The notes under the pieces were generated by a model, which did not search any database, was not told the DNA's origin, and saw only the letters and a list, made by a program, of their open reading frames with translations. Below, one piece after another: positions 43,417 to 52,506 of a DNA stretch of 64,000 nt. The position numbers were made by a program, and so were the translations under genes. Origin of the DNA: Bacillota bacterium (GTDB lineage: Bacteria; Bacillota_E; Sulfobacillia; Sulfobacillales; JAIMBI01); the NCBI GenBank assembly GCA_021828405.1, contig JAKARZ010000003.1, positions 1 through 64,000 of the forward strand, read 5' to 3'. Numbering within the stretch: position 1 is the stretch's first letter; each line of letters begins with the position of its first letter.

Positions 43417-44244
43417 TCAGCCGCGCGTCCCAGTGAGATCGGTCGGATTCACCAGCGGTGTGCCGCCAGAGATGGTGAAGCCGGTGTTGGTGACGATGTT
43501 GGGGGCGGTGAGGAGCCCCTTCTCAGCCATGAGCATGGCGATGTGGTACCGGACCGCCTGCTCCTCGTTCAACCCAAACGCGCGAAGTGAGATAAGCTGC
43601 TTCATCAGGGGGTCGGACGGGGCCACCAGCACTTTCACGTTGTTGAGGGTAATGCCGTATGTGCTGAGAAACTCCTGCAGATGGCCCGTCACGAGGTCCG
43701 AGATGTCGTGAATGTGTTCGTTGATCTCCTCCAAGGGCGTCACCTGACAAACCTGGTTGATAGCCTGCTCCAGCACCGGCGCCGCATAGGTGTTCACCTC
43801 GGGCGTCTTGATGAAGTGGCCCTCGTACGGCATGTGCTGCACCAGCTTTAGGGCGTCGTCCTTCGAGTCGACGTGAATGTAATAATCCACCTGGTAATGT
43901 AGCTGGGCCATCTCACGCGAGAGCGCCTGGCCCTCCGTGCGAATCACCAGCTTAGCCCGGCTCACGTAGATGGCTTCGTACTGCCAGGGAGACTGCCCAC
44001 CGTAGAAAGACTGCTGGATGGCCCCGACAATCACTTTCTGCGGGGTATCCACCGGATACTGGCCGGTTTCGTACACGTTCAAGATGGCCCCGCGCGACTT
44101 CAGCACGCAGAAGTGATTCGACTCCACGGTCACCAGCGACCCATTCAAGATGTCGTTGCCGGGATGGTGATACAGCAAAACATCGGGACCCATGATCTCA
44201 CGGCCGTCGTTGGCCAGTGTCGAAATCACGTTGCGGATTGCCAT
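43417..44244 (-). CDS. SPFH/band 7-like domain protein
   Basis: A 275-residue protein of the SPFH/prohibitin-like class. It has a beta-rich front (SNHFCVLKSRGAILNVYETGQY, the usual 'valve' strand set; key part GAILNVYETGQY), a central alpha/beta part with INQVCQVTPLEEINEH, and an end segment DPLMKQLISLRAFGLNEEQAVRYH. There is no N-terminal membrane helix and no zinc ribbon, so it is nearer to the soluble virion-core/YdjI-like SPFH branch than to flotillin. ATG 44244 has GAAGGAGG upstream. Function unknown; such proteins scaffold membrane microdomains or stress responses. Confidence 0.75.
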   Translation of the reverse strand: MAIRNVISTLANDGREIMGPDVLLYHHPGNDILNGSLVTVESNHFCVLKSRGAILNVYETGQYPVDTPQKVIVGAIQQSFYGGQSPWQYEAIYVSRAKLVIRTEGQALSREMAQLHYQVDYYIHVDSKDDALKLVQHMPYEGHFIKTPEVNTYAAPVLEQAINQVCQVTPLEEINEHIHDISDLVTGHLQEFLSTYGITLNNVKVLVAPSDPLMKQLISLRAFGLNEEQAVRYHIAMLMAEKGLLTAPNIVTNTGFTISGGTPLVNPTDLTGTRG

Positions 44245-44391
44245 CGCGCATCCTCCTTCGATCGTTTGCCGAGGATTCCACACCTAGCGCTACGCTTGAG
44301 GACCGGCACTAGAATCAGGATACCGCATTCCCGGATGTTTCCGCCGGTACACGGCCGCTTATCGCAGTCATGCGTCGCGCGACCCACTGGG

Positions 44392-45027
44392 CTAGTCCGG
44401 GACGCTTTGGTCCGAGCCGGGCCCCAGCGTGGACGCGATCAGCGCCGCGATGTCACGCTCCGACTCGTGGGCGCTTTCCGCGAGCACGCGCACGACCCGC
44501 GCCCGCTGCTCGGCTGGGCGGTTTTGGCCAAGTTTCTGCTTGCCCTCGAGGTGCTCGACATCCACGGCAATGCCGACGATGGCCTGCCGCTGGGCCACGA
44601 CGGTCGGGTGATGAAGCTGCTGCCGCAGCGGGGAATCCGGCTCGTGCCATGCCACCAGGCTCTCAAGCTGCTGGGCCAGCTCGTCATCGGTCAGCAGGCG
44701 AGCGCGGCCGGTGGCGTGGACAGCGGTGTAGTCCCATGTGGGCACGTCCAGTCCCGCCTCATACCAGCGAGGCGATATATAGCAGTGCGGCCCCGCAAAC
44801 ACCACCAGCACCGAGGCGCCCGGCAAGTGCCGCCAGTGCGGGTTGGCTCGCGCCACATGGCCCAGGAGCTGCGGCGCGGAGGCGTCGGGCCCCCAGACCC
44901 ACGGGATGTGCGTGGCCAGCCACTCCCCGCCGGCCGCCTGGGACACCAGAAGTCCAAAATTGTGCCGGGCGATAAAGGCGCGCACCGCATCCGCGCTTGT
45001 CATCCGAAACGAAGGGGGATTGTACAC
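44392..45027 (-). CDS. PaiB-like FMN-binding protein
   Basis: A 211-residue PaiB-family protein (split-barrel flavin-binding fold). It has the family landmarks YISPRWYEAGLDVPTWDYTAVHATG (about 88-112; key part VPTWDY) and a C-terminal EGKQKLGQNR (about 158-167). Bacillus PaiB acts as a negative regulator of sporulation and degradative enzymes and may bind FMN. Its usual neighbour PaiA (acetyltransferase) is missing here. GTG start. Divergent from the amidohydrolase gene. Confidence 0.85.
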   Translation of the reverse strand: MYNPPSFRMTSADAVRAFIARHNFGLLVSQAAGGEWLATHIPWVWGPDASAPQLLGHVARANPHWRHLPGASVLVVFAGPHCYISPRWYEAGLDVPTWDYTAVHATGRARLLTDDELAQQLESLVAWHEPDSPLRQQLHHPTVVAQRQAIVGIAVDVEHLEGKQKLGQNRPAEQRARVVRVLAESAHESERDIAALIASTLGPGSDQSVPD

Positions 45028-45127
45028 GTCGCTTCGCCTCCCGCATCACGGTAGCATGCCGGCGCAATGAAGCGCGGCGGGGGCCTTCGACCCAGCCCTC
45101 CCCTCCGGTGAAGGAAAATAGTCGCCG

Positions 45128-46417
45128 ATGCCGAATGCCAGCGCGATACAGTTGCCCAAGATGCCCCCACGAAAGCGAGATGTCGTCATGCCGACACCGG
45201 ACCTCCTTCAAGAAGCCCAGAGCCTTGTTTCGCACCTCACCGAGCTACGCCGCACCATTCACCGCCACCCGGAGCTGGGGCTCGACACCGAAGAGACGGC
45301 GCGCCTCGTAGAGCGTGAGTTGGATACCCTGGGCATCGCCCACCGGCGATTTGCCGGCACGGGCGTGGCGGGCTATTTGGGACAGGGCCGCCCGGGCCTC
45401 GCCCTCATCCTGCGCGGGGACATGGATGGCCTTCCCCTGCAGGAGGACACGGGCCTTCCCTTCCAGAGCGAAATCCCCGGCCGGATGCACGCGTGCGGGC
45501 ACGACGTCCACACCACCTGCGTCCTGGGTGCGGCCGCGCTGCTGAAGGCCCACGAAGCGGACCTGCCCCAGCCGGTGGTCCTCATGTTCCAGCCCGCCGA
45601 GGAAGGACCCGGCGGAGCCCTGCCGATGCTCCGCGACGGCCTCATGGCGGACCCACCGGTTGGCGCTGCCATCATGGTGCACTGTGACGTCGACCTCGCC
45701 GCCGGTGTCGTGGGCTTCAAGAGCGGGCCGGCGATGGCCAGCGTGGACGACTTCACGATGACGGTGCATGGCCAGGGGGGCCACGCGGCCCATCCAGAGC
45801 GGGGCGTGGACGCCCTGGTCGTGGCCAGTCAGATTGTGGTGCTGGCGCAAACACTGGTGAGCCGCATGACCAATCCCACGGAGCCAGCGGTCATCACGTT
45901 TGGCACCGTGCATGGCGGCTACCGGCAAAACATCCTGGCGGACCGCGTAGAGCTCACCGGGACGATCCGCACCTTCACCTCCAAGCGGCGCCAAGGCATG
46001 GAACAAGAACTTCGCCGCCTGGCCACCCTTGTGGCCGAGGCAGCCGGGGCGCACGTCGACATCGAGGTGCGGCACGGCTATCCGGCGGTGGTCTGCGACG
46101 ACGCCATGACCGCGCTGGCGCTGGAAGCCGCCGGGTCCGTGCTGGGAGCGGACCGCGCGGTGGTCCTGCCCGACCCGTCCACCGGCGCGGAGGACTTCGC
46201 CTACGTGGCGGCGCTGGTGCCGGCCGCCCACTGCCATCTCGGCGTGCGGTCCCCCGACCTGGCTGAGGTCGGCGCCGGGCGTGGACTGCACTCCGCCCAC
46301 TTCGTGCCCGACGAGGCCGCGCTGCCCACCGGCGCGGCGGTGCTGGCGGGCGTGGCTTTAAGAGCGACAACGACGGCGGTGGCGAAGCCAAGCCGCCCCA
46401 TCCCCGCCGACTGGTAG
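45128..46417 (+). CDS. M20-family amidohydrolase (N-acyl-amino-acid/hippurate type)
   Basis: A 429-residue (or about 409 from ATG 45188) metallopeptidase-fold enzyme. Metal ligands are visible in HACGHDVHT, QPAEEGPGG (the catalytic and bridging glutamates) and near the C-terminus STGAEDFAY. The dimerisation/lid domain occupies the middle (GHAAHPERGVDALV). It removes acyl groups from amino acids in the cytoplasm, likely using Zn, Mn or Co. ATG 45128 has AAGGAAAA at fair spacing; the family start resembles the later ATG. It stands alone. Confidence 0.88.
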   Translation: MPNASAIQLPKMPPRKRDVVMPTPDLLQEAQSLVSHLTELRRTIHRHPELGLDTEETARLVERELDTLGIAHRRFAGTGVAGYLGQGRPGLALILRGDMDGLPLQEDTGLPFQSEIPGRMHACGHDVHTTCVLGAAALLKAHEADLPQPVVLMFQPAEEGPGGALPMLRDGLMADPPVGAAIMVHCDVDLAAGVVGFKSGPAMASVDDFTMTVHGQGGHAAHPERGVDALVVASQIVVLAQTLVSRMTNPTEPAVITFGTVHGGYRQNILADRVELTGTIRTFTSKRRQGMEQELRRLATLVAEAAGAHVDIEVRHGYPAVVCDDAMTALALEAAGSVLGADRAVVLPDPSTGAEDFAYVAALVPAAHCHLGVRSPDLAEVGAGRGLHSAHFVPDEAALPTGAAVLAGVALRATTTAVAKPSRPIPADW

Positions 46418-46636
46418 CGGAGGACCGCGAGGCGGCAATGGCGTTGCTGGCCGCGTGGCCCTGCCCTCGTCGCGTGCACGGTGGCGCCCTGATCGCGGTC
46501 GGGCGCCACTAGACCGTCTGGGTCCCGGGCATGGCCGGACGCCGACGACGCGCAGTCGCGTGGGTGCCCTCCTCATGCGTGGAGGTTGGGGCCACTTGCT
46601 GGCCTCCCAACGACTGTTGCCGTCGGGAGCGGTTCG

Positions 46637-47263
46637 CTAGCCGCCCAGCACATCGGGGACCCGGCGGAGCACGTGGAGCAAAGTCTTGATCCCCACTTGC
46701 ACGTCCGGGTCCTGAATCTCTCGCCACAGTCTCACCGCAGTCAGTTGGCGGTGATCGGCCTGTGCATGCGCGAGGCTGTCGGCGCCCACGTCGGCAAGTC
46801 GCACGGCGGTTTCGAGCAGGCCGGCGGACATCAATTGGTCCAGTGCACCGACAACCTCCACCCCGAATGCGGTCATCCGCTCCGCCAAGGCTGGACTGAG
46901 CGAGTCATGCAGCGACTTGGCCAGGTTGGCCAGGTCCTCCATCAGCGCCCACGTCCCATTGGCCCGCCATTCCGCAACCTGGCGAAGCCCAAAAGCCAAC
47001 TCCTCGGTCATCGGGCCGGTGGCGGACCCGAGGGGATCCTGCGGGGCGTCGTCCGGCGGGGAGAGCTTCCGGGACCCCGGCGCAACCGCAGGCGAGGCCT
47101 CCCCGCCGATGCCGGCGCTTCCTCCCTGGCCCATCCAGTCGGCCAGGGCGACCGTCATGGACTCCACCCGCTTCGCTAGGGCCGGCGGCACGGTGTCTGG
47201 TAACATGCTCAGCACTTCCAACCATTCGTGGAGGGTTTCCTCTGATAGCTCGACGATAGCCAC
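46637..47263 (-). CDS. DUF1641-family protein linked to SQR
   Basis: A 208-residue protein. The C-terminal part (WREIQDPDVQVGIKTLLHVLRR, about 181-202; key part DPDVQVGIKTLLHVL) is the DUF1641 hallmark, and the preceding ELAFGLRQVAEWRANGTWALMEDL resembles the rest of the domain. DUF1641 genes are regularly found next to sulfide:quinone oxidoreductase and formate dehydrogenase genes, with no known activity. GTG start with GAGGAGG. It follows sqr by 14 bases and is the last gene of the dsrE-tusA-sqr unit. Confidence 0.8.
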   Translation of the reverse strand: MAIVELSEETLHEWLEVLSMLPDTVPPALAKRVESMTVALADWMGQGGSAGIGGEASPAVAPGSRKLSPPDDAPQDPLGSATGPMTEELAFGLRQVAEWRANGTWALMEDLANLAKSLHDSLSPALAERMTAFGVEVVGALDQLMSAGLLETAVRLADVGADSLAHAQADHRQLTAVRLWREIQDPDVQVGIKTLLHVLRRVPDVLGG

Positions 47264-47277
47264 ACGTCGCCTCCTCG

Positions 47278-48423
47278 CTACAAAATGCCGGCGGCGGAGA
47301 GCCAGTACGCCCCGTTAAACGCGACTTTATACAGGTGAAGCAACGAGCCAGCCGCGACGGGCTGCGGAGGGTGGTCGTAATCAAACGTGATGTACGTGGC
47401 CTTACCAAGCCCCGTTTCGATAAAGCAGAACACTTTCCCATCGTAGTTCTGTGAGCCGTGTCCGCCGTGGAGACGATGTACAATGTTGGCCGCCACAACA
47501 TCGGCTTGGAAGTGGGCAGTGGAGCCCGCTTTGCTGATAGGCAGGTCCGTGGCGTCGCCCAGTACGTAAACATCTTCGGATCCTTTCATCAGCAGCGATC
47601 GACGATCGGTGGGCACCCAGTTTCCACTGTCCCCTATCCCAGACCGCCGAATCAGGTCCTGTCCCACATGCGGCGGCACGGCCACCAGGAGATCGTAAGA
47701 CAGGGTTTCCCCTTCCAGACTTGTGACCGTGTGATTGGCGTAATCCACAACCTCCGGGTTGAAGAAGATGTGCGATTCGATGCCCCGAGCCTCAAATTCA
47801 GGCTTGACCCATTCCGCCACACCTTCGAGCGAGTGCGGACGTCCTATTGGGTAGGTGTACACAATCTGGCTGTGAGGCCCCAGGCCGCGGGCGTCCAACC
47901 AGTCTTGTAACATGAAAGTGAATTCCAGGGGGGCAACCGGACACTTGTGTGGAACCCCGACCACAATGACCACCCGTCCTCCGGTGAACCCGTGGAGTGC
48001 CTCACGCAGTTTGAGCGCTCCTTCTTCCGTATAAAAGTGATGCCCGCCCTCGATCAACCCCGCTATCTGTTCTGGATCCGGACGGCTGCCGGTCGCAATG
48101 ACCAGGAAGTCGTAAGGAATCTCTTCTCCTCCCCCGGACATCACCACCATGCGCCCACTGATGTCCACGCGCTCCGCCTCACCGTGAACCAGTCGAATTC
48201 GGCGATCCAAAATCATGCGCTCTTGGCGTTTGATCTCGGACGGGAGGGCCAAGTCGAAGGCCAGATACAGGAACAGGGGCTGGTACACATGCTGGTCCGT
48301 GTCGGAGATGATCGTGATCTCCACCTCACCGGCGTCGATGTCCGGACGGAGACGACGCGCCATCTGGTTGGCGACGATGGTGCCTCCGGTTCCTCCTCCT
48401 AGAATCAGTACGCGTTTCATCAT
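47278..48423 (-). CDS. sqr: Sulfide:quinone oxidoreductase
   Basis: A 381-residue flavoprotein of the two-dinucleotide-binding-domain class. The FAD motif GGGTGGTIVAN begins at residue 9. The catalytic cysteines are C161 (PHKCPVAPLEF) and C333 (KVFCFIETG), which form the redox/polysulfide bridge. The third cysteine near 120 found in some SQR types is absent. A C-terminal amphipathic segment would dock the enzyme on the membrane. It oxidises sulfide to sulfane sulfur and reduces quinone. Encoded with DsrE- and TusA-type carriers that can accept the product. Confidence 0.88.
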   Translation of the reverse strand: MMKRVLILGGGTGGTIVANQMARRLRPDIDAGEVEITIISDTDQHVYQPLFLYLAFDLALPSEIKRQERMILDRRIRLVHGEAERVDISGRMVVMSGGGEEIPYDFLVIATGSRPDPEQIAGLIEGGHHFYTEEGALKLREALHGFTGGRVVIVVGVPHKCPVAPLEFTFMLQDWLDARGLGPHSQIVYTYPIGRPHSLEGVAEWVKPEFEARGIESHIFFNPEVVDYANHTVTSLEGETLSYDLLVAVPPHVGQDLIRRSGIGDSGNWVPTDRRSLLMKGSEDVYVLGDATDLPISKAGSTAHFQADVVAANIVHRLHGGHGSQNYDGKVFCFIETGLGKATYITFDYDHPPQPVAAGSLLHLYKVAFNGAYWLSAAGIL

Positions 48424-48470
48424 ACCCCCCTCTTCTCAGTGCCTGCGGTGCGCAATATGCGAGTTTAGCC

Positions 48471-48698
48471 CTATCGAGCCTTCCGAACTTGAATCTTGAA
48501 GATCCCATCCTCCTCTACGCTGGACACCAGCTCATGGCCCGCCCGCGCCACCCACTCCGGAATGTCTTTGGCGGATCCCCGATCCGACGACCACACCTCC
48601 AGGACCGTGCCCACGGCCTCCTGGCGGATCCCCTTGATGAGCTCCATCAGTGGCCCCGGGCAGTACGAGTTCCTCGCGTCGATCGTTTTTGTGGTCAC
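48471..48698 (-). CDS. TusA-like sulfur carrier next to SQR
   Basis: A 75-residue TusA-fold protein with C13 in the variant motif CPGPLMELIKG instead of the classical CPxP with a second proline. No ATG is available; GTG at 48698 gives the normal N-terminus and has AGGAGG nine bases upstream. It probably takes persulfide sulfur from SQR or from the DsrE encoded upstream. Upstream in-frame codons carry no homology. Confidence 0.85.
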   Translation of the reverse strand: MTTKTIDARNSYCPGPLMELIKGIRQEAVGTVLEVWSSDRGSAKDIPEWVARAGHELVSSVEEDGIFKIQVRKAR

Positions 48699-48819
48699 CG
48701 TCTGCACCCTCCTTCGCTCCGCCGCTCTCTGTGTCGGGGCCCTGCGGTCGACCCGGCGCGCGGTTCCCGCCCGGCGCCGGTTCTCCACCCGCCAGGGCCA
48801 TGTCCCTAAACGTCCCGCA

Positions 48820-49200
48820 TCACAGCGCGATGGTGGTCCCACTGCTGGCCTTGCCAAGAAATCCAGCGATGCCCATCATGTCATCGAAAACCGGGACCAA
48901 ATCGGCCAGCGTCCACTGATAGAGATCTGCCACGAGGCTGCACGCGTACACGGTCACATCCCCAAGCGTCTTGGCTTGGCTCAGCAAGCTCAGGTAATCT
49001 TCCCCGCCCGCGTCTGCCAACTTGTGGCCAACCGGTCCTTTGCCCACTGTGGCCCGCACCCCCGGGTCCTGGTGAAATGCCGGCAGCGCCTCCATCGACA
49101 CGAACACATTCACCGGCATGTCCAAACTGCCAGCGACCAAGGCCATCATGACGGCGGCGTGAATTTTGGCGTAATCCCCGGACAGAACGATGATGTTCAT
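48820..49200 (-). CDS. DsrE-family protein next to SQR
   Basis: A 126-residue DsrE-like protein. The likely persulfide cysteine is C87 (VTVYACSLVADLY). It is the first gene of a four-gene unit dsrE-tusA-sqr-DUF1641. ATG 49200 has GGAGGAGACAG upstream. It is different from the two DsrE proteins of the sHdr operon, so it may serve SQR specifically. Confidence 0.85.
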   Translation of the reverse strand: MNIIVLSGDYAKIHAAVMMALVAGSLDMPVNVFVSMEALPAFHQDPGVRATVGKGPVGHKLADAGGEDYLSLLSQAKTLGDVTVYACSLVADLYQWTLADLVPVFDDMMGIAGFLGKASSGTTIAL

Positions 49201-50012
49201 CTCAACTGTCTCCTCCTTCTGGTGTTCTCACGGTGTTGCTTCGACCGTCACGCCACCGGGCTGATCCTCCGGTAACGTCCAGCGACGAAAACCCTCAACG
49301 CGCCAATGACCGCCATTTGCTCCTGTGATGGCTCCATCTCCATCCCATGTCCATCCCTTCGGCCGTCGTGGTCCTCGCGGAGGAAACTGGTCCGGACGGA
49401 AGCCAATCGAAAGGGCCGCCGGGGACCGGGCGGGTGACGTCCGCTGTACCTGGGGCGGCCTCCACAGCCGCCATCGCATTGGATTTCATCGCACGCGGAA
49501 ACTTGGACGCATAGCGAGTGACCGGAGCGTCTTGGGCTCCGATACAGCTCCATGAGTCTCTCGGGACAACCACCCGTGTACCCTCCAGGGTCGCCTCGGC
49601 GGCCTCCAACCCATGCGCCCGATGGACACCACTCTGCAACCGGCTCTGGCCCTTGCTTGCCTGCTGACGCACATTCGGTGGACCTGCTCCGAGTATAGGC
49701 CCCAGCCCCCGGCGAGCCACGCTCGTTGGGGGTATGATTTCGCGGCAATCGCCAGCGTGCCCGATGGCATCCGACCATGGCCCACGCTCAACTGCCGGTT
49801 TTGGAAGTGGACACCTGTCCCAAAAGGATTTGGCCCTTTCGGCCCCCCCAGAGGTCACTGGCCTGCGGCGATGGGACCCCTCGGCACCGCTCCGGACGGC
49901 CGACTGCGGGCAAACCTCACGCAACCCGGTCGTAGAGGATCCCTCCCCGCTCGACTACCGTAGGGATGAGATACCACGACATGACAGACTCGATGCGGAT
50001 GGGAGGAGCAAC
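49201..50012. other. Long stretch without a supported gene
   Basis: Open frames of 70-200 codons exist on both strands, but none is similar to a known protein and they overlap each other. A minus-strand frame of 83 codons (49228-49479) ends just before dsrE and is the only one placed like an operon member. A segment near 49800-49830 (GTGGACACCTGTCCC) resembles IS terminal repeats. Promoters for dsrE and sdhC must lie here. Confidence 0.35.
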
Positions 50013-50762
50013 ATGGCATACGCTAGGCCGCATCGCACATGGCGATGGGCTCCCTGGGTGGAGCCCACGGTAACACTGGTCGTGTTTTCCGCTTTCGTTC
50101 TGTACGCGCTTGGGGTCGTGCTGTTTGAACGGTCGGGGCAGTACCAGAATTATGTGTCCCCGTTTTTCTCTCCGCCGTTGGGACAGTGGCTCGGAATCCC
50201 CGTTGCCCCAGCCGTGCTGGTGGCATGGATCCCGCTGCTGTTTCGTGGCACGTGCTACTACTACCGACGAGAATATTATCACGCTTTCGCGAGAGACCCC
50301 TTCACGTGCGGCGCCGCCGAACGCCCCCAGCGCACCTACACCGGAGAGCGCAAGTGGCCGTGGGTTCTGAACAATACGCACCGGTATTGGTGGTTTCTGG
50401 CCGCAGTCGTGTTGCTCTTTTTGTGGAAGGACACCATCGCGTCCTTCATCTTTGACGGTCACTTCGGAGTCGGGGTCGGGTCGCTGCTGATGCTGGCAAA
50501 CGTGGTGCTGCTCACCGCCTACACGTTGTCGTGCCATGCCTTTCGACACATGGTGGTCGACCGGCCGGACTGTGCCGCGTGCCCTCGCAGGGTCGGCGCG
50601 GCTGAGCCGCCCGCGCGGGCGCCGTGGTGGCGACGCATTTCTGGGTGGCACCGTCATCACGGCAGCTATGCGTGGGCCTCCATGTTGAGCGTTTGGGCCA
50701 CGGACATCTACATTCGCTTGCTGATGGCACACACCATCGTGGATGTGAGGTTACTGAAATGA
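50013..50762 (+). CDS. sdhC: Succinate dehydrogenase membrane anchor (Sdh1-type SdhC)
   Basis: A 249-residue protein with five hydrophobic helices. The motif CYYYRREYYHAFARDPFTC (about 80-98) and the segment TYTGERKWPWVLNNTHRYWW (start about 109) match the anchor subunit of mycobacterial Sdh1 as recalled. Several histidines in helices could ligate haem. ATG 50013 has GGGAGGAG at ideal spacing; the frame stays open upstream without homology. Its stop overlaps the sdhA start (ATGA). Confidence 0.82.
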   Translation: MAYARPHRTWRWAPWVEPTVTLVVFSAFVLYALGVVLFERSGQYQNYVSPFFSPPLGQWLGIPVAPAVLVAWIPLLFRGTCYYYRREYYHAFARDPFTCGAAERPQRTYTGERKWPWVLNNTHRYWWFLAAVVLLFLWKDTIASFIFDGHFGVGVGSLLMLANVVLLTAYTLSCHAFRHMVVDRPDCAACPRRVGAAEPPARAPWWRRISGWHRHHGSYAWASMLSVWATDIYIRLLMAHTIVDVRLLK

Positions 50763-52477
50763 GCAAGAAGCAAGGGCACGCCTGGGAAACCGTGACGCAC
50801 GACGTGTTGGTGGTCGGCGCTGGCGGAGCGGGACTCAGGGCCGCCGTCGCCATCCGCGAAGCCGGCCTGTCCGTCGGCGTGGTCAGCAAGAGCCTGATGG
50901 GCAAGGCTCACACAGTAATGGCGGAGGGGGGGATTGCCGCCGCCATGGGGCACGTGGACGCCCGCGACAGCGCGGAGGTCCATTTCCGGGACACCATGAA
51001 GAGCGGTCACCTCATCAACAATGCACGGATGGTCGAGCTGCTGACGACGGAGGCCCCGGAGCGGGTGCTGGAGTTGGAGGCCTGGGGGGCAGTGTTCGAC
51101 CGCACCCCCAAGGGCGAGATCATGCAGCGGGCGTTTGGGGCCCACACCTATCGCCGGCTCTGCCACGTGGGGGACCACACCGGTAAAGAGTTGCTGCGGA
51201 CGCTGCAGAATCGGGTGACCCACCTGGGAGTGGCATTCTACCCCGAAGTCATTGTCACGCGGCTGTTTCAAGAACAGGGACACATGGCCGGCGCCCTCGC
51301 CTATCAGCGCATCGACGGCCGGTTTGTGCTGTTTCAGGCACCCGCCATCGTCTTGGCGACGGGCGGGTGGGGCCGATTGTATGCCGTGAGTTCTAACTCG
51401 TGGGAAAACACGGGAGACGGGACCGCCCTGGCTCTGTCCGTGGGTGCTGAGCTGATGGATATGGAGATGGTGCAATTCCATCCCACCGGCATGGTCTGGC
51501 CACCGGGGGTCCGGGGGCTCCTGGTCACAGAAGGCGTGCGGGGGGAAGGGGGAATTCTCGTCAACGCCGAGGGCGAGCGCTTCATGGCCCGGTACGACGC
51601 CGAGCGCATGGAACTGTCCTCGCGCGATGTCGTGGCGCGAGCCATCTACCGTGAAGTCCAGGCCGGGCGGGGCACCCCCCACGGTGGAGCGTGGCTGGAC
51701 ATCACGAGCCGCGGCGCAGCCTTCATCAACCGCAAGTTGCCGAACATGCGAGCGCAATTTCAGGAGCTTGCCGACGTGGATATCACGCGCCAGCCCATGG
51801 AAGTCGCGCCGACCTGCCACTACATGATGGGAGGCATTCGGGTGGAGCCGGACACCTGCGCCACGCCGGTGCCCGGCCTGTTTGCAGCGGGGGAGGTGGC
51901 TGCCGGGCTGCATGGGGCCAATCGGCTGGGCGGCAATTCCTTGGCGGACCTCTTGGTATTTGGCAGGCGAGCCGGTGAATCCGCTGCGCGCTTCGCAGCA
52001 GAAACTGCGCGGCGGCCGACCATCTCCGGCAGCGAGGTTGTCGCCGAAATCGGCCGCGTCCTTGAACCCTCGGAGCGCGCGAGCGGGGTCAGCCCCTATG
52101 CGTTGCTTGGTGACCTCCAGAGGGTGATGAGCGAACACGTCGGCATCGTCCGGAATCGCCTGGGCCTCCAGCAGGCATTGGATCGCATCTTGGCTTTGCG
52201 GGAACGAGCGAGACGGCTCGGGGCTGCCGGCGGTACCGTGTACAATCCCGGGTGGAACTTGTCGCTCGACCTGGATGCCTTGCTTCTGCTGGGTGAAGCC
52301 ATTGCTCGCAGCGCCCTGAAGCGGACCGAAAGCCGGGGGGCCCACTACCGGGCCGATTTCCCCGAAGAAGATCCCGCTTGGGGAGAGGTCAACGTCGTCG
52401 TCGCCCGGGACGACGAAGGCACTCTGCAGTTGCGAACGGTGCCTGTGGCCCGACCGGAGCCGCAGCGGGCACCCTAG
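50759..52477 (+). CDS. sdhA: Succinate dehydrogenase flavoprotein subunit
   Basis: A 572-residue flavoprotein. The FAD motif LVVGAGGAGLRAA begins at residue 15; GKAHTVMAEGGIAAA follows at about 47-61 and marks the FAD attachment region. Substrate-site motifs FHPTGM and EGVRGEGGILVN are intact, and GANRLGGNSLADLLVFG closes the FAD domain. It oxidises succinate to fumarate (or runs as fumarate reductase) and passes electrons to SdhB. Translationally coupled to sdhC. Confidence 0.93.
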   Translation: MSKKQGHAWETVTHDVLVVGAGGAGLRAAVAIREAGLSVGVVSKSLMGKAHTVMAEGGIAAAMGHVDARDSAEVHFRDTMKSGHLINNARMVELLTTEAPERVLELEAWGAVFDRTPKGEIMQRAFGAHTYRRLCHVGDHTGKELLRTLQNRVTHLGVAFYPEVIVTRLFQEQGHMAGALAYQRIDGRFVLFQAPAIVLATGGWGRLYAVSSNSWENTGDGTALALSVGAELMDMEMVQFHPTGMVWPPGVRGLLVTEGVRGEGGILVNAEGERFMARYDAERMELSSRDVVARAIYREVQAGRGTPHGGAWLDITSRGAAFINRKLPNMRAQFQELADVDITRQPMEVAPTCHYMMGGIRVEPDTCATPVPGLFAAGEVAAGLHGANRLGGNSLADLLVFGRRAGESAARFAAETARRPTISGSEVVAEIGRVLEPSERASGVSPYALLGDLQRVMSEHVGIVRNRLGLQQALDRILALRERARRLGAAGGTVYNPGWNLSLDLDALLLLGEAIARSALKRTESRGAHYRADFPEEDPAWGEVNVVVARDDEGTLQLRTVPVARPEPQRAP

Positions 52478-52506
52478 ACGAAAGAATCGACTAGGAGGGC
52501 AAAGTC

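Noticed and set aside
49228..49479. 83-codon minus-strand gene ahead of dsrE
   Set aside because: It is placed like an operon member, but it overlaps two other open frames of similar quality, has no family resemblance and its start has no good ribosome site. Left as unresolved.
50708..52345. 545-codon open frame on the minus strand
   Set aside because: Antisense to sdhA, no recognisable domain.
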